A stretch of DNA of 64,000 nucleotides, from NCBI GenBank assembly GCA_017871115.1, contig JAFCIZ010000005.1:5263501-5327500 (forward strand), in the 5' to 3' direction. Numbering within the stretch: position 1 is the stretch's first letter; each line of letters begins with the position of its first letter. This document shows positions 1-11,368 of this stretch, one piece after another. The translations under genes and the position numbers were made by a program. A model generated the notes under the pieces. That model did no database searches, had not been told where the DNA came from, and saw only the letters and a program-made list of their open reading frames with translations. This stretch comes from Cunninghamella blakesleeana. Its lineage: Eukaryota; Mucoromycota; Mucoromycetes; Mucorales; Cunninghamellaceae.

Positions 1-73
1 CTATTTTAGATAATTTTTTTTCTTTTTCAAACTAATTTTTCATTTTATACTGTTTTTTTTTTATTATTATTAG

Positions 74-766
74 GAGGATCAAGGAGTTCCATTATCTAAC
101 TTAATCCATTCAAGCCATTTGGATTACCAACAAAGGAATTATTATATGTATCAACTTTTACAATCTATTCAGTATCTTCACTCTCTAGGCATTGGCCATC
201 GTGATATTCAATTAAATAATATTTTAATCATGCCAGATCATACCTTAAAGCTATCAAATTTTAGTTCTTCAGTTGTGTTTTGTGAACCAGGTCAGAAGAA
301 AAAGAAACAAAGTTATGGAAAAGTAGGTCTTCTTGAATATCAACCTCCAGAAACACTATTCTATCATCATCATCATCATCAGCCTCTCACAAAGAAAAAT
401 AAAAAATTATTCTCATCTTTATTATCATCACAATCAGATCAACAACAACAAATAATAAATAATAATATAAATAGTGATCACCATCCTCCTTATTGGGCAG
501 CAGAGTTAGATATTTGGTCTCTTGGTATTGTTTTTTTTTATTTATGGCAAAAAAGATTTCCTTGGTCCTTGGCTTGTTCGTTACACGATTCTCTGTTTTA
601 TATATATGCTCGTTCTCATCCCATTTATGGTCCTGATATTATATCTTGTTTGCAACCTTTACCTTATCTTCCTCGTCAATTGATATATAGAATGTTAAAT
701 CCCGATCCAACAACTCGTATTTCAATTAGTTCACTATTGAATGAATACCATTTACTAACACCATAG
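74..766 (+). CDS. Degenerate Ser/Thr protein kinase, C-terminal exon (5' end outside window)
   Basis: Last exon of a kinase gene whose start lies left of the window. A TTATTAG acceptor ends at 73 and the frame runs open to TAG at 764-766. The C-lobe is recognisable: HRDIQLNNILI catalytic loop, an LEYQPPETL segment matching the APE region, DIWSLGIVFFYLWQKRFPW (subdomain IX) and a MLNPDPTTRIS end. The lobe resembles fungal Hal4/Npr1-type kinases (family inference). Two key residues are changed: the Lys of HRDxK is Gln, and the DFG motif reads NFS, so it may be a pseudokinase. A His5 run and Gln/Asn-rich stretch (around residues 80-120 of the exon) are inserted after the activation segment. Substrate unknown. 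Confidence 0.75.
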   Translation, partial: EDQGVPLSNLIHSSHLDYQQRNYYMYQLLQSIQYLHSLGIGHRDIQLNNILIMPDHTLKLSNFSSSVVFCEPGQKKKKQSYGKVGLLEYQPPETLFYHHHHHQPLTKKNKKLFSSLLSSQSDQQQQIINNNINSDHHPPYWAAELDIWSLGIVFFYLWQKRFPWSLACSLHDSLFYIYARSHPIYGPDIISCLQPLPYLPRQLIYRMLNPDPTTRISISSLLNEYHLLTP

Positions 767-889
767 TAAATATATACCGTTACTCCCTTCACTTTTTATT
801 ATTGTTATTACTATTGTTATAAGTCAAATTACATTTGTTTCCATTTTTTTATTTAACTTTTTATTTTTTCTAATAAATAAAGTATGTTT

Positions 890-2717
890 TCAAAATCCCA
901 AATAACTATATTCACCTAGGTGTTCTGGTGATGCATAGTCATTATCGGCGTAGTATGGTGCTGTTGGTGTTTGAATAGCTTCAAATGTATGTTCAATAGT
1001 ATGTTGATCTATTTATTTTATAGGAATACATATAAATAGAAAGCATCGATAGAGTTAGACAATGATTGTATATAGTTTATCATTTTATTATTATCGTCAC
1101 TTTTATTTATTTATATATATATTACCATTTGTGAAAGTACCAAGAGCCATGCACTTTGAACATAAATCAACTTCTTCTGATTCATCACATACTGTACATT
1201 TATAAAGAACGCCAATAATAGGCTCCATACCACAAGAATCGCACTATTCATGGTAAAATTAAAAAATAAAAATAAATTATTGAGATAAAATAAAAAAATA
1301 GTATATATTATCGTTTTATCATTATTTTGATTTTTATATTTAAATGTCCTTACAGCGAAACCTTCATGGATGACCGTATCTGTTGCAACTTTATTATTGG
1401 TGCTATCATTATTGTTATCATCATTAAGAACAGGGTTAGCAACACGAAGCATTGTCTCTTTCACTTTATCATCAGACTCATCATCAGACATATATACTGT
1501 AGGCATTGTACTATAATAACCACCAGATATTCTACATTTTTTTTTAAAAAAAAGAGGGAAAATAATAAAAAATTAATTATTATATATTTTATACTCTCCT
1601 TTTTTTATATTATATAGCTATTGTTATTACTTTGTATTTGTAATTCCACCAGACATTAAAGTATTATACCCAACACTACTTGCTTTTGGTCCTTTTACTT
1701 TATTATTTTTTATTTTTCCTCTACCACGGCCTCTACCACGGCCAGGTCTAGATGATGACGACGATGACGATGCAGATGGCTAAGAATAGACAATATTAAT
1801 TATTATTATTGATTAATATGAATATATATGTGTATATTATGTGGTATTAAATAATAGAAATAGTTAAAATAAAACTTACAGGAATGTTGATCCGGCCAGG
1901 AACTGGTAAGCCCATTTTTGCCAATTTTATAAAGTACTTTTGTATACGACTTCCGACTTGCCGTGGTGTTCTAGTACCTAATGCTTGAGATATCTTTGCA
2001 AATCTTTGAGCTTGTACAGGTTCATCAGGAAATATTTCCAACAATTCTTCTAACCGTCGCTGTTAAATATATATATATTTAGATAATGAATATTTTATAT
2101 TAATATATGTATATATGTATATATGTTTATTTCACTTTTTACCTGTTCTTCATCAGTCCATGGTTGATTGTGTGTTTGTGTCTACAAAAGAATATTATAT
2201 ATAACAATTAGTATCATGATTTATCACTATCCTTACTATTACTAGAAACTGTTTAAGCTTTACCCCATTATTTGCAGATGTAGATGATGATGACGGCGAT
2301 TCTTTAATTGGCCTAATAATATTATAAAAAAATGAAAATTTAAATCGTACTTTATTCTCTTTTTACTCTTCGTATTCATATTCATTTTTTTATTTTTTTT
2401 ATAATTACGTTGATGGAATAGAATGAATAATAGTGGTTGGAATCATTTTTTCCGCTGTGCCAGTTTGTGAAGAAACTCTACGTTTGCCCTTCCCATTCAT
2501 CATTGATTTTTGCTGTTGCTGATCATCCTCCGAATCTGACATTTCCGATGCTGGTACAGATCCTGCACGTGATGGTACCTGCCCAATGCTTTCTTTGGCT
2601 TTTGCTATTTCTTTTTGTAATTGCTTGACTTCTTTTGAAACGTTATTTGGTGGCCGTATTGTACGTCTTTCTGGTGGTGTATCTGTTTCAAGGATATTCT
2701 AAAATATTAATAATAAT

Positions 2718-2757
<40 letters not shown>

Positions 2758-3784
2758 CATTAATAATCTATCTATATTCATTTTTTATATTTTATGATTG
2801 TAGTTATAATTATTTATTTTATTTTTTACTTTATACATTCCGGGTTTTTTATATACATTAGTGTACTGAAAAGTTAGGGCTGCCAGAGATGCTATATATA
2901 TATTAAATGAAATAGATGTGTATATGTGAGTGTATGATTTTTTTAAAAAAACCTCATCCCCATTATCATCATATATGGATAAATATTATTACCTGTTTGT
3001 CTTGCATATCTACATTCTGGTATGAATTTATATTTTGTCCAATCTATTTCTGGTACACTAATCACTTTTTGTAAAGGTGGTGCTCGTTTTAGTTTTTTCT
3101 ATATACGTATTAAAAAAAGAAAAAGAATATAGTAAGATTTAATCAGAACGATCTAATAAAAAATATTATCATTGCAATAATCTTCATTATATATTACCGT
3201 TGACTTCAAATCTTCTACAAAAGTGAATGGATCTTCGATTGCTTCTCTTTTTAACTGAGTTAATGTTTCGATATCTTTTGTTGCACGATTAAGCTGATGC
3301 CGAAGAACGTCCAAAGCCTTTAATACTGTTTTATAACTAAAAAGAGTAGCAAAATAAAAAAAAAAAAAGAAAATAAATAGAGATAAAAACGTTTGTATGC
3401 ATGGATAAATAAAATAGTTTGACAGTATCTTGTGATGTATATATTTCTTTCATTTTACTCTTCATTTGAATCTAGGTTAGTTAGTTGATCATTATCCGTT
3501 TTGTTATCTTGAGATTCTTCGGAGGTTATGTTTTCATTTTGTTTTTGTTTTTCATTTGAAGTACTATTATTATTTGTGTCATTGTTATTGTTATTATTAT
3601 TGTTATTATTATTGTCACTACTACTACTATTGTTGCTATTGTCATTAATATTAATGTTAGCCTCTAGACTCTTTTCCGTTTGAATGGATGGTGTGTCGGT
3701 TGTTTCTACTTTTATATTAGACATTGAAGTATTTTTTTCTACTGAAGAATTTACAATAGGTGATTCAGTAGTTTGAATTGGCAT
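890..3784 (-). CDS. ZZZ3-like chromatin protein with SANT/Myb and C-terminal ZZ zinc finger
   Basis: Multi-exon gene (about 11 exons) starting at ATG 3782-3784 and ending at TGA 890-892. Exons traced include 3459-3784, 3198-3336, 2993-3098, 2830-2891 and 2409-2698, all phase-consistent. Order: acidic Ser/Asn-rich N-terminus, a charged helical part, a SANT/Myb-like domain (PWTDEEQ, then LLEIFPDEPVQAQRFAKIS and QVGSRIQKYFIKLAKMGLPV), a Gly/Arg run, then a ZZ finger (CDSCGMEPI, YKCTVC, DLCSKC and a late His pair in HTIEH). The QKYFIKL...GLPVPGR string is a hallmark of ZZZ3, a histone-reading subunit of the metazoan ATAC acetyltransferase complex (known family). Role in this fungus is inferred. 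It shares a 246-bp divergent promoter with the AP-3 mu gene. Confidence 0.85.
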
Positions 3785-4030
3785 GTTATAATAAATATGA
3801 TCATATGTTTTTTAGCTGTTAAATAAAGTAAAGTAAAAGGAAGAGGGAAGAAAATTTTAATGTTGGAAAATTTTTATATGTATTTTTTAAAAGGCCGATA
3901 TTTAAAATTCCGCCTGATTTTTTTAAAAACTATGAAACATTTTGGTACACCTTTTTCTCTTTCACCAAACTTTTTTTCTTCTCTGTCCTTTTTCCTTTAT
4001 TATTATTATTACTATTTTACTTGTTTATAA

Positions 4031-6221
4031 ATGATAAATTCATTATTTGTTGTCAATCGGCAAGGGTAATGATTTAATGTAATTAATTTCATATATGTAT
4101 ATACCTATATATAAAATAATTTACTTATAAGCTATGTATATATATATTATATTGATATAGAAAGATTATTGTGGAAAAACACTGGCGGGGGATTTTATCA
4201 AGACAGATTGTAGATATTTTTAATGATGAATGTACAAAGTTTTTAAACTCTTCTCCTGGGACTTTAGATAAAAATGACATTTCAAATAAAACCAAGGAAA
4301 GTTATTTTACAAAAGAAGACATTCCTCCTGTACTTGAGTCTAGCAAATACTGGTTATTAAATGTATTTCGTGATGATTTAACTTGGCTATGCCCTGTAGA
4401 TAAAGAAGGTAAATAAATATAAATATAAATAATAAGAGTATTCTCTCTCTATATAAATATATATTCAAGTTATTAATATATATATTTATATGTGTATGTA
4501 TATGCTTGATATATTTATATAGTGGATCCTATGCTTGTTTTTGAATTCATTCATCGTATTATTGATGTCCTTACTGATTATCTTGGCGATGTATCAGAAG
4601 CTTCCATTAGAGAAAATTTTGTAACAGTTTATCAGGTAATATATATATATGTGCATACGTATATAAATGTGTATATATATGTGTGTGGGATCGTGTATTT
4701 ATGTACATGTATATATTGTATAATATGGTTTTAATGAACTTAGTTACTTGAAGAAATGATGGATTATGGATACCCCTTAACAACAGAACCTAACGCACTT
4801 AAAGAAATTATTATGCCACCCACTATGATTAATAAAGTAATAACTACCGTTGGTGCAGCTGCTGGGTAAGTTTTATTAAATATATATACATATATATACA
4901 ATATATTTGTGCGTGTACATGGGCTTTTTTTAATAATAAAATAGTTTTAAATTACTGATGTTTTTTTATTCTTATTCAATTTCATTTATATTAATAATAG
5001 TGTGGCTCCAAAATTCCCCCAAAATGTATCAAATATTCCCTGGAGAAAAGCTGGTGTCAAATATACACAAAATGAAATTTATTTTGATATTATAGAAGAA
5101 ATTGATGCAACAGTTGCTGCGTATGTATAATATATAATAGGTTTTTTATTTGAAAAAAAAAGTGGGAATGATTTCTGGAGGTATTTATTCACTAATAGGT
5201 ACTGATAATATTTATTTTTATTCTTATTGTATAAATATATATTAGAAATGGTACAATTGTTTCTTGTGAAGCTCATGGAACAGTTGTTGCAAATAGCAAA
5301 TTATCGGGCATGCCAGATTTGACACTTAGTTTTACAAATCCTAGATTAATTGATGATGAAAGTTTTCATCCATGTGTAAGGTATCGTAAATGGGAATCAG
5401 AAAAAGTATTATCCTTTGTTCCTCCTGATGGTCACTTTAAATTAATGTCATATCGGTAAGAAAGTGCTAAGTAATATTATTTATTTAGTTATTTTTTTTT
5501 TTTTTTAAAAAAAGATAATAATAATGAAAATAGCCTATTTTAATATAACCTTTTTTCTCTCTCTTCTTTTTTTTTATAATTCAGTGTGGCATTATCACCT
5601 TATCAAGCAATGCCTTTACAAATCAAACCACAAATTCTTCCTAATAAAAATGGTGGTAAATTTGATATATCCGTACATCACCGTTCTACCGATGGGAAGC
5701 CAATTGAGCGTGTTACTTTGACTTTACCTATGCCAAAATCTACAACAAGCGTCAGTGCAACTTGTAATGTTGGAAATTATATGTATGACCCTGTAACGAA
5801 GGTAAACACAAATAATAAATAATGAGCAGTTCAAGAAAGAAAGAAAGGAAAAAAAAATTAATATGTTAATATGTACATATACACATATATATTGTAGATA
5901 ATAAAATGGGATATCGGTAAAATACAGCAACGAGAACGTGCACCTATGCTTTCTGGTACCTTTAATAGCAGGTAAAAAAAAAAAAAAAGATATATTATTA
6001 TAATAAAATGAAAGATATAATTTTAATATTTTTTATTTTATAAATTTTTTAGTGATCTTCAACCTGAAATTGGATTAACTATTGGTGTTGATTTCCAAAT
6101 AAGTATGTATTCAGTATCAGGTCTCAAAGTTGACAGTTTAAGATTATTCCATGAAGGTTATAAACCATATAAAGGTGTACGGAGTATGACAAAAGCAGGA
6201 AAATTCAATGTACGTACTTGA
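4031..6221 (+). CDS. APM3: AP-3 adaptor complex subunit mu
   Basis: Medium subunit of the AP-3 clathrin-adaptor-like complex that sorts cargo from Golgi/endosomes to the vacuole. Exon 1 is short (4031-4065, [12 protein letters not shown]), spliced to 4161-4408, 4523-4635, 4744 onward and further exons to TGA 6219-6221. The N-terminal longin-like domain ([35 protein letters not shown]) is followed by the mu homology domain: [59 protein letters not shown], and the C-terminal KAGKFNVRT, which closely matches AP3M proteins. Length is normal for the family. Convergent with the BUB1-like gene, 209 bp apart. Confidence 0.95.
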
Positions 6222-6430
6222 TTTTATTATTTTTATTATTACAGCTATTGATTTATTTTATTTTATTTATTCTAATTACTTTATTTGGTTTCAATAATGA
6301 TAATATATATTACTATTATTATTATTATATAATATCGCTTATTAAAAAATAAATAATAACAATAATAATAATACCAATTGTATAAAAATAAATGGAAAGT
6401 GGAAATAAAGCATATTTGTTAAACAGAAGA

Positions 6431-8332
6431 TCATGTTTTTTGTAAATGGTTATGAGTAATAAATGATAATAAGTGTTTTTGGATGGTACGACTATGCTGA
6501 CCATATGTAAGCGAATGTTCAAATTGATTGATCAAAACACGAAGAGAAGCAACACCATCATCAATGGAAGTACAAGTAGGTTGAAGTAGCACTTTAAAGA
6601 ACCCTTCCCAAAGAGATTTATCCCAATATCGTTTCGATTGAAAAGGTAAACCGTTCATTAAAGGTTTTTCATGTAACAGGATATGAACAGAGTTGGCTAT
6701 ACTAAAATAATCCAAATGAAAAGGTACCCAAGTAGAACGATTTTGAATAGCCGGCATGTCTGTCGATTTTTTTGAAGGGGACCAACCAGCTTTTGCTAAA
6801 CAAGAAGAATGAGATGAAGGTAATAAATTCAAATCGACTGCTAAACCAAAATCAATTAATTGAATCGATTGTTTCTGCCACATTACATTATGTGTATCGT
6901 ATGCAAGTGGTAATAGTGATAAATCATCATTTTTCAAACATAAATTTAACATGATATTATCCAACTTGATGTCGTTATGAATAATATGGATTTTATGAAG
7001 AGAGACTACCGCTTGTAGTATGCGTAATGCAAATAATTGAATTAAAGATTCTGGTAAAGAAGTACGCGTTTGATTGATATAGAATACAAAGCAATCATAT
7101 AAGGTGCCTTGATCTATATAGTCCATGATAAAATAACTTGATTTTTCATCTTTAAAAAGTGCATATGGTTTAACAATGAATGGATTGCCTTGACTGGATG
7201 CATATTGTTCATGAATATGTTGAAGAAGACAGTAATCCCATGTATCAATTGGCGTTTGCAGCTTGAGAGCTAACTGCTGACCATTGTATTCTATTAAATA
7301 TACCTTTCCATATCTTCCAGCACCAATATAACTATTTAACCATAATGTATTCTTTTCATCTAATCTGACTTCTATTCTTTGTAATGATATCTTTTTTTGC
7401 CCATGTTGAGTATTTTTTTTGACTCGATGGAAGGCAGATAGTTTGACATTTTGTTTCAGAGTATGAATTAAATATTTTTCCATCAATGGTCTAACTAATA
7501 TTTCTTTTTGATCATAGGCTAATGGTAAAACGATAATAGTTGGCTGTGTTTCACCTTCTTTTTTAGTTAATGGTCCCTGTTGTTGTAGTTGTCCCTGCTG
7601 CTGTCTTGGCTGAGATGACGATGAATGAATTAGTATTACCTCATTTGTAAAATTTTTCTTATTGGCTAGGTCATTATTACCGCTTTGATGGGGAAGCTGG
7701 GGTGTATTAACATTAAATAATATGATTTCATCACTACTAATGCATTCACTATTAATCCTTTCTGCGTCTATTATTGACTTTTGATTGGACGGTGATGGTA
7801 ATGACGATGAAGATTTGCATATTACAGCTGGCTGAGTTTGATTTCGGTGGTGATGATTATCATGCTGTTTTAGTTGGTTTTGTAAACGAGCTATTTCTTG
7901 ATCTTTTTGTAATAATCTCTGTTCAAGCAAAATTTTCTCATTCTGCATTTTGTCTAAAACCCTTGCTATATTTTTGTTGCTGGCTACATATTGTTGATTC
8001 TCATTATTTTTAATTTGAAGTAATTGTTCCAACTGCAATTGATCCATTAATTGCTCGACATCCTGTTGGCTATGTTGAAGATGTTTTTCAAATTGATGAG
8101 CAAGGGCTGAGGGTGATGAAATAATGGTAGCGGATTGTTCTGAATAAAGATCCCTTAATATTAAACTATCTAGTTGATGATCGTAGTGATGATTTTGTAC
8201 TAATTGCATATGTAAAAATAGACTATCTTGAGCAGTTTTTTGGTTTTTTCTTGATTGAATAATGTTATTATCGTCATCATCCATAGCTATATGCATATAT
8301 AACATAATAGGAAGAAAAAATAATAATAACAA

Positions 8333-8366
<34 letters not shown>

Positions 8367-9145
8367 CACATGATACATTTTTTTTTTATATAATCCTTTA
8401 TTATGATTATGATTATTATTTTGTGTATTTACCTGCTGATTTATTATTATTTAATTGAAGTGCACGAATTTCTTCAAATGACCTTTCACTCGATTCATAA
8501 TAACATTTTTTTAAAGTAGTCTCACGACATAAATGATGAATATAAGATTTCATAGCATCCAAATAACTATTCAAATCCTTGGAGCCTAGTCCAATCCCTA
8601 TTATCGGCTGTTGAGGTGTTAAAAAATCAGGCAAAGGTTTTCTTATAGAAGGAGGTAAAGTATCTATATTCTTTTCATTTTTTTTCAAATTGATAAGAGC
8701 TTGGTGTAAATCTTGAGTCGGTATGGCTTCATAATGAATACCTAATTCTAAAATATTTTTTGCTTCCAAAGTTCTAATGGTATATACATATATAACAGAT
8801 AGAAAAAATAGGTTCTAGTTAATGTAAATAGATGAATATTTTTTCTTTTTTTTCTTTATTTTATACTTGCTTTCCCATTGTCAAATAGTAAAAAGCTATA
8901 TCTTCATATAATAAAGCAAAAGTGGTACCAATACGTTGCTGAAAAAGATACTGGTAGATTGGTATAGGGTTTTGAATTAAAGTTGCATAGTATAACCATA
9001 GTCTTAAATAATAGGGTGAACTTCTTTCTCTTTTAAAACGAACAAGCGCTTTTCTTAACTTTGTTTTAAATTCTTTGTAACAGCCTTTTTCTAAAAGTTC
9101 ATTTAAATTGTCTTGATAGTTAATTAATAAATTGGTAATAAACAT
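6431..9145 (-). CDS. BUB1: BUB1-like spindle checkpoint Ser/Thr kinase
   Basis: Three exons: 8871-9145, 8433-8773, 6431-8286, giving 823 codons. The N-terminal Mad3/BUB1 region is visible (YYLRLWLYYATLIQNP, YLFQQRIGTTFALLYEDIA, then TLEAKNILELGI), followed by a Gln-rich coiled middle and a kinase domain. The kinase keeps ALK (ATP Lys), HNDIKLDNIML (HxDxK) and DFGLAVDL, and shares with BUB1 kinases the late HLDYFSIANSVHILLH segment. BUB1 signals from unattached kinetochores and phosphorylates histone H2A (known family). The start looks slightly short: the segment usually preceding the Mad3/BUB1 fold is absent, so an upstream exon is possible. Intron 1 only works as a GC-AG intron (donor GCAAGT, 8865-8870). 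Confidence 0.9.
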
Positions 9146-9370
9146 ATATTATTATTATTTAAAAAAAAAAATAGTCGTTTCATAAATATTTATTTATTTT
9201 AAAATCATGATATAGTATAGTAGTAGAAAAAGAGATAAAAAAAAATTAGGAGATAAAATAAATTTGAAAAAAAGTTAAATATGCGAAAAATATTAAATAG
9301 TATTCAAAAAAAAAAATGCTGAGAATGAAATCAATATGAAGAGGAATATTTGGTTATGATAATGGTTTTT

Positions 9371-9643
9371 TTAATGCGTGGAGGAGATTTTGTGAGCTTG
9401 ATCTTGGTAATAAGTATTAGCATCCCAAAGAGAGTTATCTATAGAAGCATCATCATCACTAGAAGAATCATCAGAAGTAGCTGTGCTTGTAGATGAACGA
9501 CGATCTTGATTCATTAATTTTGATAATTCAGACCAAGGTAAATCCATGAAGCTTGAGTTTTTAGGAGTTACAATACTAGGATCTTCACTAATAAGATTGG
9601 GAATGGTAGCAATATGAGCAAGTAACTTTGAACCAGGATCCAT
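9371..9643 (-). CDS. Small hypothetical protein, 90 aa
   Basis: Single-exon ORF from ATG 9641-9643 to TAA 9371-9373. I do not recognise the family. The N-terminal half (LLAHIATIPNLISEDPSI, FMDLPWSELSKLMNQDRR) has balanced amino-acid use; the middle is a Ser/Asp acidic run (around residues 53-68); the C-terminus is polar. No signal peptide, membrane segment or Cys cluster. Codon use resembles neighbouring real genes and differs from the AT-repeat ORFs nearby, which is why it is kept. It lies upstream of, and in the same orientation as, the BUB1-like gene; an alternative is an unrecognised 5' exon of a longer transcript. Confidence 0.45.
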   Translation of the reverse strand: MDPGSKLLAHIATIPNLISEDPSIVTPKNSSFMDLPWSELSKLMNQDRRSSTSTATSDDSSSDDDASIDNSLWDANTYYQDQAHKISSTH

Positions 9644-11172
9644 TTTAGATATATTTATTGAATAAGTGTAAGAATAATAATTTGTTATAAAGTGTTTTAT
9701 AATGAAAAGAGAGGTTTCTTAATCAAAAAAAAACTCTTTTTATATGAAAAAAAAATTTTTTTAACTCTCTAAAAAATAGAAAAATTTCTTATAACCCCGA
9801 ATTAGGATGCGTGGGATTATTGAGCCATATTTGGAATAGTCAAATGATTCATCCACGTTCCAAAACCATCGGTGGAATAACCATTTTTCTCTCCTGTACA
9901 GTTCATCCCCAGGAGGGTTAAAAAACTAAAAATAAATTTACAAACAAGTCCGCTTATTAGACTAATCGGTCTTTTAGAAGCCTCTAGTAAAATCAATGCC
10001 TGGTCTAATCAATAGAAAAAATAGCGCAATCATCATTTAAAAAAACTAGTATATTTTTAAAAAGAAATAGAGGATACGATCATCGTAAATAGGATTTTTT
10101 TTATTTATTTATTTACTTTTTAATCATAAAATGTATAAAATAACTAATTACATGCAGTGTATGATTCCGCGGATAGTATGGTCTTATTGGCTAAAAAAAA
10201 AATATTATATTTACCACCTCGTCGGCTATTTAAAAAAAACAAATAATGACTTAAAAAAAAAAAAAATTGTTACTGAGAGGGTGAGTAAATAATTTCGGGG
10301 ATTACAAAGGTTGCTCTAATTCTGGATATTTATTATTTAATCAGGAACAACAATAAACTTTCTTTCTTGGCGGATTAACCGAAAGACTATTGAAAAAGAT
10401 AACATTAACAAAAAAGTCAAAAGATAAAAAAAACGGTTATTTTATTATCTATAAATACTTTTAATTATTCTTTTTAAAGCGTTTTTCTTTATCTTTAAAG
10501 ATATGAATAAAATAAAAAAAGTAATAAAGATAATGCAAATGATAGAAAAATAAAAAAAAGCTCCTTGAATAGTTTTAAAATAATATGAGAGTGAGAAAAT
10601 TGATAGTGAAAAACTTCTCACTATATATTAAACTATAAACAAATAAAATAAAAAAAAAGGACTCGACCTCGCTGACTATTCCGGAGTTTCATTATAATCA
10701 TATAAAATTAATTTTTTATATTTATTTATTTATAACTATAAGCTTTTTCTTTCTCTTTTTTTCTTTTAGTTTTTATTATTTTTATTATTATTATTATTAT
10801 TATAATTATTATAATTATAATTATAATTATATTGAAAAATTCAATTATAACAAAATAATGATTAAATAATATATATATATAAATATAAATGTATAATATA
10901 AATATAAAAAATAGTAAATATGATCATCATTTATAATTATAATCTTAGTTTAATATTATATATAATAAATCACAAGTAATATGAAAAAGTATAGTAATGT
11001 TTACAAGTGATTGACCACTTTATTATAATAATAGAATAGCCAAGGCCTTTAAGAAAAAAAAGGAGATGGCCAGTTTAAAAATAGAAAAAGACTGACGGAA
11101 TTTAAAAATTCTTAAATTTCTTTTGAATAATTTTCTATTTCTATTTTTTCTTTCTCTCTTGTACTTCTTTTC

Positions 11173-11204
<32 letters not shown>

Positions 11205-11368
11205 AAAGTATTAATTAATATATAGAAAGCTACGCAAAATTATTTTTTAAATTAATATTTATTACGAGTTTTTCATAATAATCTTGTTCTACTTTGTTTC
11301 AATTTATATTCTTTTTCCTTCATTTTTTAAAAATAAAAAATAACCCAAAAACAGAACAATAAGAATAA
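9644..11368. other. 1.7 kb non-coding spacer, probable divergent promoter
   Basis: No ORF with coding character. About 9790-10030 is noticeably less AT-rich than the rest and contains non-repetitive sequence, compatible with a regulatory block or an unrecognised RNA. The rest is A/T runs, TTA/TAA repeats (10780-10830) and a long T tract followed by an A tract (11170-11210) just before the F-BAR gene. Confidence 0.5.

Noticed and set aside
8336..8371. N-terminal extension of the BUB1 last exon rich in Tyr-Ile repeats
   Set aside because: This is an intronic AT repeat read in frame; the acceptor just before 8286 gives a phase-correct join to exon 2.
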